The notes under the pieces were generated by a model. It was not told where the DNA came from and did no database searches. It was given only the letters and a program-made list of their open reading frames with translations. From assembly GCF_002895525.1 (NCBI RefSeq), contig NZ_AZRL01000021.1:62001-126000 (forward strand): DNA of 64,000 nt, written 5' to 3'. This stretch comes from Petrotoga olearia DSM 13574. GTDB lineage: Bacteria > Thermotogota > Thermotogae > Petrotogales > Petrotogaceae. Shown here in pieces: positions 18,095-27,963 of this stretch (the first letter of the stretch is position 1; the number at the start of each line of letters is the position of its first letter). Position numbers and translations under genes: made by a program.

Positions 18095-19884
18095 AGAGAT
18101 TATTTTGGATTTTTTTGTTAGGTTTGGCATTTTTTCTATCAGGGTGTACGGTTTTTCAACCGACTTCTCAAGAACCGACTTTGCCAAACAAAGATTTGGA
18201 GTTAATTCAAAATCATTTGGATGCGTTGGATGAGCGTTTAACTCAAATGGAAGAAAAACTTAATAGTTTATCTGATGAAATTTATCAAATTTCAAAGAAT
18301 AACAGTTATGCTTATGATATGGCAAAAAGCTTAAAAGATCAGTACACCAATATTGATAGCAGAGTAGTAACCTTGGAAAATTATTTGTATGAAGGGCGGA
18401 GTACTGAATCTATTGATAAACTGCTAGATTTAGATCAAAGGGTTCGAAGTTTAGAGGGCCAAATTAACAATGTTTCTCAAAAAAAGGTTAATAATTTTAC
18501 AAATACTGATTTAGATCAAAAAATATTGCAATTGGAAGTTCAGATTGCAGAATTACAAAATGTTGTGAACAATATTCCCAAGAATGATCAAAAAATTCTA
18601 TTAGATACCGTGAATTCCCTAACGGAAAAGGTTAATAATTTGGAAAAAAGTTTTCAAAATTCCGAATTTTACTTTTTGGAAAACGGAAATATAAAAGAGC
18701 TTGTGCAACAAGAGGTGGACAAACTGAATTTAGAAAAATATGTAGAAAACATAGTAGATTATAAAACTGAAGAGACAGTTTCTAAATTTTATTATAAGAA
18801 CCAGTCCACAGAAATTTTGAACGTTAAAACTTTAGAAAACCAGGTTTCTTCTTTAAGCAAAGAGTTAGAAAATGTAAAATATGACCTTCAAAAGGTTATT
18901 ACCCAACCACCAAATTCATTAAATGAGAAATATTTTGGTCAGATACAAAATATCGAAATGAAGATCGACCAACTATATAAATCTGTAGGAGAAGCAGAAG
19001 CTAGTTATTTGTTTGAGAATTCAAACGAAGTAAGGTATAAAGTTAAGTCTGGGGATACCCTTATAAGCATTTCAAATGCGTTTAACTTAGGAAATAAAGG
19101 TGTTCAGATTATTCAGCAAGCCAATAATCTACAATCAACGAATATTAAAGTAGGGCAAGAATTAATCATACCCGTGAATAATATTGAAGAGTATATCAGG
19201 TGGCCCTTCCCTAAAACATCACTTTCAAATTATGAAAATATTGTTGTGAGGTTTGGAGAGAGAAATGCTGCTGGAGTTTCTAGTGGGATAGGAGTTTTGG
19301 TTCAAACAGAGCAGGTTTATCCGGTTTTGCCTGGAAGAGTGATAGAGACTGGGAAATTACCAAATGCCAGTTGGTATATAAAAACGGACCATGGAAATTC
19401 TATTGTGAGTGTCATAGGGAATATAAAAACTCCATATGTTGATGAGGGCAAATGGGTGGATTCGAATACATCATTAGGAATAACTCAAGCAGGTAGTATT
19501 GTAATGGTTGAATTGTGGAAGAACGGAGAACCAAGAGATCCTTTAAAACTTTTTTATAATAGGATTGGAGATTTTCAGGCAACCTACTACACAGAATGGG
19601 ATGACAAGCTTGTCTATTCACCAACTTTTAGGTTAACAAAGTCTGGAGAAAAACCAACACCATACAAAACAATTGCGTCTGATCCTGATGTCTTGCCTTT
19701 AGGAACGATAGTTTATATACCTGAATTGTCAGATCTTCCAAATAAAGGGTATTTTGAGGTTCAAGATACGGGTGCCAAAGTTTTGGGGAATAAGATTGAT
19801 ATTTACGTGAACGATGTTAGATTAGCTAATAATAGTTTACAGAATTTAACCGTTTACGTGGTCGGCAGAAAATCCGACGTATAA
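18091..19884 (+). CDS. NlpD-like lipoprotein: coiled coil, LysM, degenerate LytM and 3D domain
   Basis: The 597-residue protein begins with a lipoprotein signal (LSGC, modified Cys at residue 19). A long coiled-coil region runs from about 40 to 300. A LysM domain follows (YKVKSGDTLISISNAF, about 313-360), then an M23/LytM-like domain at about 370-490 that lacks the HxxxD and HxH zinc ligands. A C-terminal 3D domain (about 495-593) keeps its three aspartates in SDPDVLPLG, VQDTGAK and KIDIYV. LysM plus inactive LytM is the NlpD/EnvC layout that activates cell-wall amidases. The 3D domain is related to the lytic transglycosylase MltA and may itself bind or cut peptidoglycan. Confidence 0.75.
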   Translation: MKRLFWIFLLGLAFFLSGCTVFQPTSQEPTLPNKDLELIQNHLDALDERLTQMEEKLNSLSDEIYQISKNNSYAYDMAKSLKDQYTNIDSRVVTLENYLYEGRSTESIDKLLDLDQRVRSLEGQINNVSQKKVNNFTNTDLDQKILQLEVQIAELQNVVNNIPKNDQKILLDTVNSLTEKVNNLEKSFQNSEFYFLENGNIKELVQQEVDKLNLEKYVENIVDYKTEETVSKFYYKNQSTEILNVKTLENQVSSLSKELENVKYDLQKVITQPPNSLNEKYFGQIQNIEMKIDQLYKSVGEAEASYLFENSNEVRYKVKSGDTLISISNAFNLGNKGVQIIQQANNLQSTNIKVGQELIIPVNNIEEYIRWPFPKTSLSNYENIVVRFGERNAAGVSSGIGVLVQTEQVYPVLPGRVIETGKLPNASWYIKTDHGNSIVSVIGNIKTPYVDEGKWVDSNTSLGITQAGSIVMVELWKNGEPRDPLKLFYNRIGDFQATYYTEWDDKLVYSPTFRLTKSGEKPTPYKTIASDPDVLPLGTIVYIPELSDLPNKGYFEVQDTGAKVLGNKIDIYVNDVRLANNSLQNLTVYVVGRKSDV

Positions 19885-19908
19885 GTATGTAATAGATATG
19901 AAGCCTAT

Positions 19909-19937
19909 TTGATATTTTTATTGAGTGTTGATTTATA
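19909..19937 (+). promoter_or_regulatory. Probable promoter for the Rrf2 regulator gene
   Basis: TTGATA at 19909-19914 is followed after 17 bases by TTTATA at 19932-19937 (or TTATAA one base later). It lies in the only gap before the Rrf2 gene at 19973. The -10 is imperfect. Confidence 0.45.
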
Positions 19938-19972
19938 AAAAGAAACGTTTATTTTAAAAGGAGGAATAACAC

Positions 19973-20443
19973 ATGTCACTTACTGTCAAAAGTAGCTATG
20001 CTTTAAGGGCTTTGTTTGAATTAGCCGTACTAGCCGAAGATGAAGGAAGAGAAAAAGTGCCTATCAGTGAATTATCTGAAAGGCAAAATATACCAAAAGA
20101 TTTTCTTGAAAAAATATTTATAGAATTACGTGATGCAGGAATAGTTAAATCTATTAGAGGTAAATTTGGTGGATATGCTTTAGCTAAAAATCCAGAAGAT
20201 TTACGTTTGAGCGAAATTATTCAAGTTTTAGATAAACCACTTCAATCCTTTGATTGTATCGTTGGAGAATGTTCTTTGGAAATAGAATGTGCCGTTGAAT
20301 TTGTATGGAAAAGGGTTGATAATTCCATCATGTTGGAATTAAGTAAAATGACCTTGCAAGATATAATAGATTACGGAAGAAAAATAGCAAAGATCAAGAT
20401 GTCAGAAGATGAAGGAGGAAGATTAAAAAAAATAAATGTCTAA
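19973..20443 (+). CDS. Rrf2-family transcriptional regulator with three cysteines
   Basis: The 156-residue protein has the Rrf2 winged helix: SSYALRALFELAVLA, IPKDFLEKIFIELRDAGIV and the wing GKFGGYALAK. The segment CIVGECSLEIEC has three cysteines spaced 5 and 6 apart, the pattern that binds an Fe-S cluster in IscR and related sensors. It overlaps the start of mnmA by eight bases, so it likely controls its own operon, which includes tRNA thiolation. No iscS or iscU is adjacent, which is unusual for IscR-type regulators. Cluster binding is inferred from the cysteines. Confidence 0.85.
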   Translation: MSLTVKSSYALRALFELAVLAEDEGREKVPISELSERQNIPKDFLEKIFIELRDAGIVKSIRGKFGGYALAKNPEDLRLSEIIQVLDKPLQSFDCIVGECSLEIECAVEFVWKRVDNSIMLELSKMTLQDIIDYGRKIAKIKMSEDEGGRLKKINV

Positions 20444-21521
20444 TAAAAGAGTATTAATGCTCATGAGTGGTGGGGTAGATAGTTCTGTTGCTGCATATCT
20501 TTTGAAAGAACAAAATTATCAAGTTATAGGACTTCATTTCAAAACCGTGAACGATGTTATCTTTTCATTGATCCCTGAAAAAAAGAAAGTTTGTTGTAGT
20601 CCTTCAGATACACAAGATGCCTTAAAAATTGCAAATAAGTTAGATCTTGATGATTTTCAGATAGTTGATATAAAAAAGGAATTTAAAGAGAAAATAATCA
20701 ATTATTTCATCAATACCTATAAAGAAGGTAAAACGCCCAATCCTTGCATGTTATGCAACAAGTTTTTTAAGTTCGGAAAGGCTTTAGAGATAGCTCATAG
20801 CTACGACGCAGATTTGGTTTCCAGTGGTCACTATTTAATAAAAGAGTATTCCGAAAAGTATACTACCTATGTTATTAAAAAAGGTGTTGATCAATACAAA
20901 GATCAATCATATTTTCTATCTTATATAGACAAAAATACTCTTCCTTATTTGTACTTTCCTTTAGGGAATATGTATAAAGTTCAGATAAGAGATATAGCAA
21001 AAAAAATAGGATTAAGTGTGGCAAATAAGCCTGACAGTCAAGAGTTATGTTTTATTCCTGATAACGATTACAGAAAATTTCTAAAAGAATATGGAGTTAA
21101 TTCTGAAGAAGGAAAAGTTTACGATTTAGAAGGAAACGAAATAGGAACACACACAGGATACATGAATTATACTATTGGTCAACGTACCGGGATAAGCTAC
21201 TATAAAAACGCAAATGTGAAATTACATGTATATAAAATAGTGCCCCAAAAGAATATTATTATAGTTGCTCCTACTGAAAAAATGTATTCTAAAGAGCTTA
21301 TTGTACGGAACGTTAACTTTTTTGTGGATTTTGATAAAGTAGAAGGCTTTTGTAGAGTTCGTAAGAAAAGCGAAGAAAAGCCAGCAGTTGTTAGTAAGAT
21401 TTCTGATAATACTTTAGAAGTGAGTTTTAAAGAACCGATATTTGCTGTTACACCCGGTCAATTTGCAACAATTTATGACGAAAGCGGTGTTGTTTTAGCT
21501 TCGGGTATAATCAATGTTTAA
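20436..21521 (+). CDS. mnmA: tRNA-specific 2-thiouridylase
   Basis: MnmA puts sulfur on U34 of tRNA-Lys, -Glu and -Gln. The 361-residue protein has the PP-loop SGGVDSSVAAYLL near residue 11, NPCMLCNKFFKF with one catalytic cysteine, KDQSYFL, and the second catalytic cysteine in SQELCFIP. C-terminal beta domains start near TIGQRTGI. The gene overlaps the Rrf2 gene, whose 3' end carries GGAGG at 20415-20419, upstream of this ATG. The sulfur donor gene is not in the window. Confidence 0.94.
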   Translation: MSNKRVLMLMSGGVDSSVAAYLLKEQNYQVIGLHFKTVNDVIFSLIPEKKKVCCSPSDTQDALKIANKLDLDDFQIVDIKKEFKEKIINYFINTYKEGKTPNPCMLCNKFFKFGKALEIAHSYDADLVSSGHYLIKEYSEKYTTYVIKKGVDQYKDQSYFLSYIDKNTLPYLYFPLGNMYKVQIRDIAKKIGLSVANKPDSQELCFIPDNDYRKFLKEYGVNSEEGKVYDLEGNEIGTHTGYMNYTIGQRTGISYYKNANVKLHVYKIVPQKNIIIVAPTEKMYSKELIVRNVNFFVDFDKVEGFCRVRKKSEEKPAVVSKISDNTLEVSFKEPIFAVTPGQFATIYDESGVVLASGIINV

Positions 21522-21542
21522 TAAAATGGGGGAAATTTAACA

Positions 21543-22031
21543 ATGGGAATTAGGGACGCAGCATATCCAGGAAGTTTTGATCCAATAACATTTGGGCATG
21601 TGAACATAGTGAAACGAGCAAGTGAAAGGTTTGACAATCTTTATGTGGTTGTTATGAATAATCCAAAAAAAAAGTATCTTTTTTCTCTCCATGAAAGGAT
21701 TGAAATGGTAAAAAAGGATTTAGAAGGTATAAAAAATGTTATTGTTGAATCTTTTGATGGTTTGCTGGTAAATTATTTAAAGGAAAAAAAAATTTATAAT
21801 TTAATAAGAGGTTTAAGGGCTGTCAGTGATTACGAATATGAACTACAAATGGCAAACGCTAATCATATGCTTTTTCCAGAGTTAGAGATTTTCTTTCTTA
21901 TGGCTGATACAGATTTTTCTTACATTTCTTCATCGATGATAAAAGAAATTGCATCTTACAATGGAGATGTTAGTAAGTGGGTATCTAAGTTTGTTGAAGC
22001 AAAGTTACAAGAAAAACTATTAAAAAAATAG
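21543..22031 (+). CDS. coaD: Phosphopantetheine adenylyltransferase
   Basis: CoaD makes dephospho-CoA from 4'-phosphopantetheine and ATP. The 162-residue protein has the nucleotidyltransferase motif YPGSFDPITFGHVNI, then LIRGLRAVSDYEYELQMA, and the ISSSMIKEIA signature. Length and order are standard. It sits 21 bases after mnmA with GGGGG upstream. It is the last gene before a gap carrying a G+C-rich element. Confidence 0.94.
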   Translation: MGIRDAAYPGSFDPITFGHVNIVKRASERFDNLYVVVMNNPKKKYLFSLHERIEMVKKDLEGIKNVIVESFDGLLVNYLKEKKIYNLIRGLRAVSDYEYELQMANANHMLFPELEIFFLMADTDFSYISSSMIKEIASYNGDVSKWVSKFVEAKLQEKLLKK

Positions 22032-22105
22032 TAATAAAACAATAATTTTCTTGTTTTAATATTCAATTAGTTGTGTTAAAATACAATGGTTTTATCGATC
22101 ATTAT

Positions 22106-22155
22106 GGTCGGGGGAGCGGGGCGTGCTAACACAAGGTTTTAGAGTTTTTAAAGTC
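22106..22155 (+). repeat. Copy A of a dispersed leader element: G+C-rich block followed by TTTAGA-type hairpin
   Basis: The block GGGGGAGCGGGGCGTGCTAA (22110-22129) stands out from A+T-rich surroundings. It is followed by TTTTAGAGTTTTTAAAGTCAG (split: TTTTAGA, GTT, TTTAAAG, TCAG). The same order recurs at 30908-30989 and, more diverged, at 61526-61577. Here it forms the 5' leader of tsf. See the finding on these elements. Confidence 0.5.
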
Positions 22156-22184
22156 AGAAATAAAAACATTAGGAGGTATTTTAA

Positions 22185-22778
22185 ATGGACGTATCAATTG
22201 AAAAAATAAAGAATCTTAGGGCTTCAACAGGAGCAGGAATGTTAGATTGTAAAAATGCTTTAGAAGAAGCTAACGGAGATATAGATAAAGCCGTTGAAAT
22301 CTTGAGAAAGAAAGGCTCTATAAAAGCTGCAAAAAAAGCTGGAAGAGTTACTAATGAAGGAATTGTATACTCTTATATTCATCATAATGAAAAAATTGGT
22401 GTCTTGCTATTGTTGGGATGTGAAACCGATTTTGTAGCTAGAACAGATGATTTTCATGACTTAGCTAAGAAGATTTCTCTGCAAATTGCTTCGATGAAAC
22501 CAAAATGGATTTCAAGGGAAGAAGTTCCTCAAGAAATTATAGATAAAGAAAAAGAAATTTACATGGAAGAGTTAAAAGATTCCAACAAACCGGAAAATAT
22601 CAAGGAAAAAATTGTAGAAAACAAATTAGAAAAGTTCTACACTGAAAATTGTCTTCTTGATCAAGAATATGTTTTTGGTGAAGGGGAAAGTATCAAAGAT
22701 ATTATTAGTTCTATGATAGCAAAAGTAGGAGAAAATATTACAGTAGATAAATTTGCTCGATTTGCAATTGGTGAATAA
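22185..22778 (+). CDS. tsf: Elongation factor Ts
   Basis: EF-Ts exchanges GDP for GTP on EF-Tu. The 197-residue protein has a UBA-like N-terminus with the EF-Tu contact LRASTGAGMLDCKNAL and the core motif LLLGCETDFVART. It is the short thermophile form with a reduced coiled-coil region. AGGAGG precedes the ATG, and an intrinsic terminator follows immediately. rpsB, its usual partner, is not adjacent; instead the leader carries a G+C-rich repeat. Confidence 0.95.
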   Translation: MDVSIEKIKNLRASTGAGMLDCKNALEEANGDIDKAVEILRKKGSIKAAKKAGRVTNEGIVYSYIHHNEKIGVLLLLGCETDFVARTDDFHDLAKKISLQIASMKPKWISREEVPQEIIDKEKEIYMEELKDSNKPENIKEKIVENKLEKFYTENCLLDQEYVFGEGESIKDIISSMIAKVGENITVDKFARFAIGE

Positions 22779-22779
22779 C

Positions 22780-22808
22780 AAAAAGGTGGAGGTTTCCGCC
22801 TTTTTGCT
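22780..22808 (+). terminator. Intrinsic terminator after tsf
   Basis: AAAAAGGTGG (22780-22789) pairs with CCGCCTTTTT (22796-22805) with one G-U pair and a 6-base loop; the 3' arm ends in a T-run. It starts two bases after the tsf stop. Confidence 0.85.
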
Positions 22809-22876
22809 TTATTTATGAATTTGAAACTTTTTCTATCACCAATAAGACTGCATTGACGTTTCAAAAAGGAGGGCCT

Positions 22877-23575
22877 ATGTACAAAAGAGTATTACTAAAA
22901 TTGAGTGGGGAAGCTTTGAGTGGTGAAGGGGGAAAAGGGTTTTCTGAGAAAACGTTAACATATTTGGTGAATGAGGTCAAGAAAATTCATCAGTTAAATA
23001 TTAAATTGGGGATCGTTGTGGGAGCTGGAAACATATTTAGAGGGAAAGAGCTAAAAGATTTTCGAATTCAAATGGCTGATCAATTAGGAATGCTGGGCAC
23101 CGTCATAAATTCACTGTATCTTAAAAACGTTTTTGAAAGCAATGGTTTGAAAAGTGTTGTAGTTTCTCCCATTGTAAATTTACCTTCTGTAATGCCACTC
23201 AAATATGATTTTATTGAACAGTGTTTTGAAGCTGGCTATATTGTTTTATTTGCTGGCGGAACTTCTAATCCTCTGTTTACTACGGATACAGCCTCTGCCT
23301 TGAGGGCTATCGAAATGAATGCGGATATACTTGTTAAAGCTACGAAGGTTGATGGTATATACGATAAAGATCCAAAATTATTCGAAGATGCCAAAAAATA
23401 TGATAACATAACTTATGAACAAGCAATTAAAGAGCAAATAAAAGTTATGGATACAGAGGCGTTTTCAATATGTGAAAAAAATAATCTTTCCATATTGATC
23501 ATCAATTTTTTTGAAGAAGGTAACTTGCTTAAAGCCGTAGAGGGAGAGAATATTGGCACTAAAGTCAACCACTAA
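22877..23575 (+). CDS. pyrH: Uridylate kinase
   Basis: PyrH phosphorylates UMP to UDP. The 232-residue amino-acid-kinase-fold protein has KRVLLKLSGEALSGE at the start, VVGAGNIFRG, and FAGGTSNPLFTTDTASALRA. The ATG at 22877 follows AAGGAGGG directly; an upstream in-frame TTG at 22853 would put that ribosome site inside the gene and is rejected. The gene lies after the tsf terminator and so needs its own promoter, which was not clearly seen. frr, a frequent neighbour, is absent. Confidence 0.95.
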   Translation: MYKRVLLKLSGEALSGEGGKGFSEKTLTYLVNEVKKIHQLNIKLGIVVGAGNIFRGKELKDFRIQMADQLGMLGTVINSLYLKNVFESNGLKSVVVSPIVNLPSVMPLKYDFIEQCFEAGYIVLFAGGTSNPLFTTDTASALRAIEMNADILVKATKVDGIYDKDPKLFEDAKKYDNITYEQAIKEQIKVMDTEAFSICEKNNLSILIINFFEEGNLLKAVEGENIGTKVNH

Positions 23576-23625
23576 ATATTGTCCATTTAATCTAAATTCA
23601 ATTCTAAAGTTTAACTAAAATATAA

Positions 23626-24945
<1,320 letters not shown>

Positions 24946-24964
24946 TGAATATTTAAACATCATT

Positions 24965-24998
24965 AAAAACCGGTGATTTCTTTCTTCACCGGTTTTTT
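24965..24998. terminator. Intrinsic terminator between eno and a convergent gene, possibly bidirectional
   Basis: AAAAACCGGTGA (24965-24976) pairs perfectly with TCACCGGTTTTT (24986-24997) around a 9-base loop. A-run and T-run flanks let it work in both directions, serving eno and the minus-strand gene ending at 25060. Confidence 0.9.
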
Positions 24999-25059
24999 AT
25001 ATATATATCCAATAAGATTTAATTAGAAATTTTATAATACTTGAACGATATTTTATTTA

Positions 25060-26139
25060 TCATAAAAAATCAATTCTCTTCACAAAATAATTTTTTACTT
25101 TCAAATTTTTTATTAGATATTGCTTTTTTAATTTAAAATAATCGGTGTTATTCTCTAACTCAAAGCTTATATAAACTTCTTTTTCAAGACTTTGTATATG
25201 GGCATCTATAACTCCGAAGTTGTGAGTAAGAAGGATTAAATTCAATTTTTGATTCATCGTCTCTTTCTGGTAATTTTTTAAATTGTTTTGATATTCTCTA
25301 TCAATCGTAAAAAATATAGGCAACCCAAAGATTGAAAAGAACATTAGGGGTGTTTTTGTTTCTAAGCTTAGATTTTTAATGGTTAAGTAAGAACTTAATG
25401 TTTTATCCATTATATTATTTCTTTCGCTTGTTTGAGATTCATTTTTAGTATCCAATGTCTTTACATCTTTTTCTTTCAAAGTTACTAATTCTCTTATTAA
25501 TTTTAGCTGGTTCTGAGAGAAATAATCTGGATTGTTTTTACTAGAAATGTATACTTTCATCATGTCTACGATTTTGTTCGCAGAATGGGACGGGGATAAA
25601 ACGGAGTTTAAATTATCTTTAAAGGATTTTAGAATTGTAGTTACAATTTTTTCTACTAGTTTTTTAAAGGAAGTCATTTCGTGGGTTTCCAAATTATCAA
25701 ATTTTAAGTTTTTTAATTGTGTGTTTAGGGTTTGAGAAAACTTTGAGAGCCATATGGATGCTTTCAAATTTTGTGTATCTGTGAAGTTAGGAGTTTTAAG
25801 GTTAATAGAATCGATATTTTTAAAGTTTGGAAATCTTAAACTTAATTTAATACCATTTGTTGATGACTCACCTAAATATTTCATCTTAATTGGAGTATCT
25901 ACACTATTTGCTTTATCTTGTGATTTTAAAAAATTCAAATTCACTCTAATACCTACTTTGATATTTTGATTACTTTGATTTTCTAAAAAGAAAAAAGAAT
26001 TTTTAACACCTATTATAACTAAGTTGTCCTTTGAATAAAGAACCGTACCTACTAACCTATTAATATTATTTTTCTCTGCGTAATCGAATAAAAAGGAATT
26101 ATTTTGAGAAAGAATTAAACTCAACAATTTATCATACAT
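25060..26139 (-). CDS. Uncharacterised protein with a weakly FliK-like C-terminal region
   Basis: The 359-residue protein is Lys/Asn/Ser-rich and has no signal peptide or clear membrane segment. The middle is low in recognisable features. The last 70 residues (KLNLILLTHNFGVIDAHIQS, then EVYISFELENN) have a strand-helix pattern resembling the C-terminal domain of FliK, the flagellar hook-length control protein: a hydrophobic strand, a leucine/glycine turn, then paired strands and a helix. This likeness is weak and no flagellar gene is nearby. GAGTAGGT precedes the ATG. It is the third gene of a minus-strand trio. Confidence 0.45.
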   Translation of the reverse strand: MYDKLLSLILSQNNSFLFDYAEKNNINRLVGTVLYSKDNLVIIGVKNSFFFLENQSNQNIKVGIRVNLNFLKSQDKANSVDTPIKMKYLGESSTNGIKLSLRFPNFKNIDSINLKTPNFTDTQNLKASIWLSKFSQTLNTQLKNLKFDNLETHEMTSFKKLVEKIVTTILKSFKDNLNSVLSPSHSANKIVDMMKVYISSKNNPDYFSQNQLKLIRELVTLKEKDVKTLDTKNESQTSERNNIMDKTLSSYLTIKNLSLETKTPLMFFSIFGLPIFFTIDREYQNNLKNYQKETMNQKLNLILLTHNFGVIDAHIQSLEKEVYISFELENNTDYFKLKKQYLIKNLKVKNYFVKRIDFL

Positions 26140-26148
26140 ATTGATTAC

Positions 26149-26658
26149 CTACTCTTCAAATGTATCAAATAATCCCAATTCCAAAGATTTTTTGACAGAT
26201 TTATAACGCTTAATTTTAGAAGTAACTAACTTTTCCGAAGTCAATAATTTTTCTTTCATCATTATGTATCTAACTTTATTGGGTTCAGTGAAGTACCAAT
26301 TATTTCTAGAAGAAGAATATTCAGGTACGTTTACTTTGTATTTTGTTCCTATTACCGCTCGTGACTCTATTTTTTCTATAGCCTTAATTTTTTTAAAATA
26401 GGTGATGGCATTTTGTGTTCTTCCGATACTAATATTCAAATTTGAAGCTATCTCTCGTACGCTAGTATGGGTAACTGTATGATCATATCCCAGCCCGTAA
26501 CTCATGTTGTACAAGTATAAATATACTTTTGCAAAAGACGATGGCGTTAGTTGTAAAATATACATAAGTACCTTTTCTGGTATTTGTATAAATGGCCTTA
26601 CAGGTCTATATTCAAATAAATTTACGTTAGTATCTTTTTCACCTGTTGTTCTAGGCAT
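26149..26658 (-). CDS. Winged-helix DNA-binding protein, replication-initiator/DnaD-like in style
   Basis: The 169-residue protein contains a helix-rich segment (LTPSSFAKVYLYLYNMSYGL) and a clear helix-turn-helix (TSVREIASNLNISIGRTQNA) followed by a wing-like stretch (IEKIESRAVIGTKYKVNV). This order is common in DnaD- and Rep-type proteins and in phage or plasmid regulators. The family is not recognised with certainty. GGGAGGG precedes the ATG. It overlaps the upstream small gene by eight bases, so they are co-translated. Confidence 0.5.
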   Translation of the reverse strand: MPRTTGEKDTNVNLFEYRPVRPFIQIPEKVLMYILQLTPSSFAKVYLYLYNMSYGLGYDHTVTHTSVREIASNLNISIGRTQNAITYFKKIKAIEKIESRAVIGTKYKVNVPEYSSSRNNWYFTEPNKVRYIMMKEKLLTSEKLVTSKIKRYKSVKKSLELGLFDTFEE

Positions 26659-26980
26659 CGTCTTTTCCCTCCCATTCCTCTTTACTAATTACCTTTCCAT
26701 TTTCTAAGGTGTATTCTTTTAATTTATAATTTCTATCAAATGTAGCAGAAAGGTGTATTTTGTTGAAACAGTTTGAACCTATATATTCTTTATTTATTTT
26801 GTACTCACCTGTTTCATAATCGGTGACAAAATCATAACCTTTTCTAAGATAACTTCGGAACTTCTCTCCGCATTTTGTACATTTGAAATGTATAACTAAT
26901 GCGTTTTTCTCATTGTAAAAAACTTGTTTATTCGTTGTTTTTGAAACATTTGACTTATTCCTTTTAAAAAAGTTAAACAT
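26651..26980 (-). CDS. Small uncharacterised protein with CxxC motif
   Basis: The protein of about 109 residues starts at the ATG at 26980, after AAAGGAGG. It has a basic N-terminus (MFNFFKRNKS) and one zinc-ribbon half (FKCTKCGEKFRSYLRKG); a single later Cys lies in IGSNCFNKIHLS. The rest is strand-rich and ends in an acidic tail. No family is recognised. It is first in the trio with the winged-helix gene and the 25060 gene. The frame extends back to 27043 without ribosome-site support. Confidence 0.55.
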   Translation of the reverse strand: MFNFFKRNKSNVSKTTNKQVFYNEKNALVIHFKCTKCGEKFRSYLRKGYDFVTDYETGEYKINKEYIGSNCFNKIHLSATFDRNYKLKEYTLENGKVISKEEWEGKDDA

Positions 26981-27296
26981 AATAATAAATGGCCTCCTTT
27001 TTAACCAACATCCAACCAAAATCAACTCCAGAAAGTTGGACAATTCTATTTTTTAAAGGTTGTAAAATTAATTATGAATAGTTATTGAAATTATATCATA
27101 ATTTATAACTCAAGTTAAATATAAATGATTATTTGGAATTATACAAAACTAACGGCAAATAAAAACCATTAAAAGGTTAAAACAGTAGAAAACTTTGTTT
27201 GTCAACGAGAAAAAATTATAGTAAAATAAATATAAAAAAACTTTCATTTTAAATAGATATTTAATTCTAAGGGGGTGTTTTTCTAATAGATGATAG
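26981..27296. other. A+T-rich intergenic stretch before a pseudogene
   Basis: About 315 bases without a supportable gene. AAAGGAGG at its left edge belongs to the minus-strand gene. TATAAT occurs on the minus strand near 27095, with only a weak -35 (TTTAAC, 18-base spacing). Short A/T palindromes are present but none stands out. The right part probably held the lost N-terminal half of the permease. Confidence 0.4.
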
Positions 27297-27805
27297 TTCA
27301 ACGTTGCAATACCGTTGGGCATGGTGGATTTTGCTCCAATATCAGAAGCAGGATGGGTAACCGTTCCAGTTCCCTTTAAATATGGGTTAGCTTTTAACTG
27401 GAGTCTTATTATCCCTTGGATTTTAGCCTATATCATCACAACGGTTGAAACAGTGGGTGATTTGACAGCTATTGCAGAAGTTAGTGGTGAACCAGTTGAA
27501 GGCGAAATACATGATCAAAGATTAAAAAGAGGAGTTTTGTTAGATGGTGTGGGAAGTGCTTTGGCAGCTGTTTTCAACACACTTCCTAATACAACCTTCA
27601 GTCAAAATATAGATGATAAAAAATGTTTATATTAGCACTTTCATTAGCTTTAGGATTAGGGGTTACTTTTCAACCAGATATAGTGATCCAGCTTCCGGAA
27701 TAGATGGCTATAATTTTCTCGTCTAATATTACTGTTGGAGCTTTAACCGCTTTTATTTTAAACCTCATTATACCCGAGAAAGAAAAGAGGGAGCACATGA
27801 ATTAA
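27297..27805 (+). pseudogene. Remnant of an NCS2 xanthine/uracil-type permease
   Basis: The first piece reads VAIPLGMVDFAPISEAGW, then TTVETVGDLTAIAEVSGEP, GVLLDGVGSALAAVFNTLPN and TTFSQN, all conserved NCS2 permease segments. It then goes out of frame. The second piece, in another frame from 27623, reads LALSLALGLGVTF, then QLPE, an in-frame TAG at 27701 where a Trp codon is expected, then ITVGALTAFILNLIIPE, the family C-terminus. So the N-terminal half and an internal block are missing, and there is a frameshift and a stop. It lies just before the purine genes, hinting at a lost xanthine or urate importer. Confidence 0.85.
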
Positions 27806-27871
27806 ATTTATACATGCCATCATCATTCTTAAATCAAAGAATTTATTATTTTGAGTATTTATGATTATAAC

Positions 27872-27893
27872 CGTTTATTAGTTATTATAAACG
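27872..27893. promoter_or_regulatory. Inverted repeat, possible operator
   Basis: CGTTTAT (27872-27878) and ATAAACG (27887-27893) form a perfect 7-base dyad with an 8-base centre. It lies about 40 bases upstream of the putative -35 of the purine island. Operator function is inference. Confidence 0.35.
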
Positions 27894-27934
27894 ATTACTA
27901 GCGATTAAGTTTAATTAGCACTGAAAATCGAGTT

Positions 27935-27963
27935 TTAATTACTTGGTCAATAAGATGTATAAT
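27935..27963 (+). promoter_or_regulatory. Possible promoter of the first PLP enzyme gene
   Basis: A perfect TATAAT at 27958-27963 has only a weak -35 (TTAATT at 27935-27940, spacing 17). It would give a leader of about 120 bases ending in a TTTAGA/TCTAAA hairpin. Confidence 0.4.
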
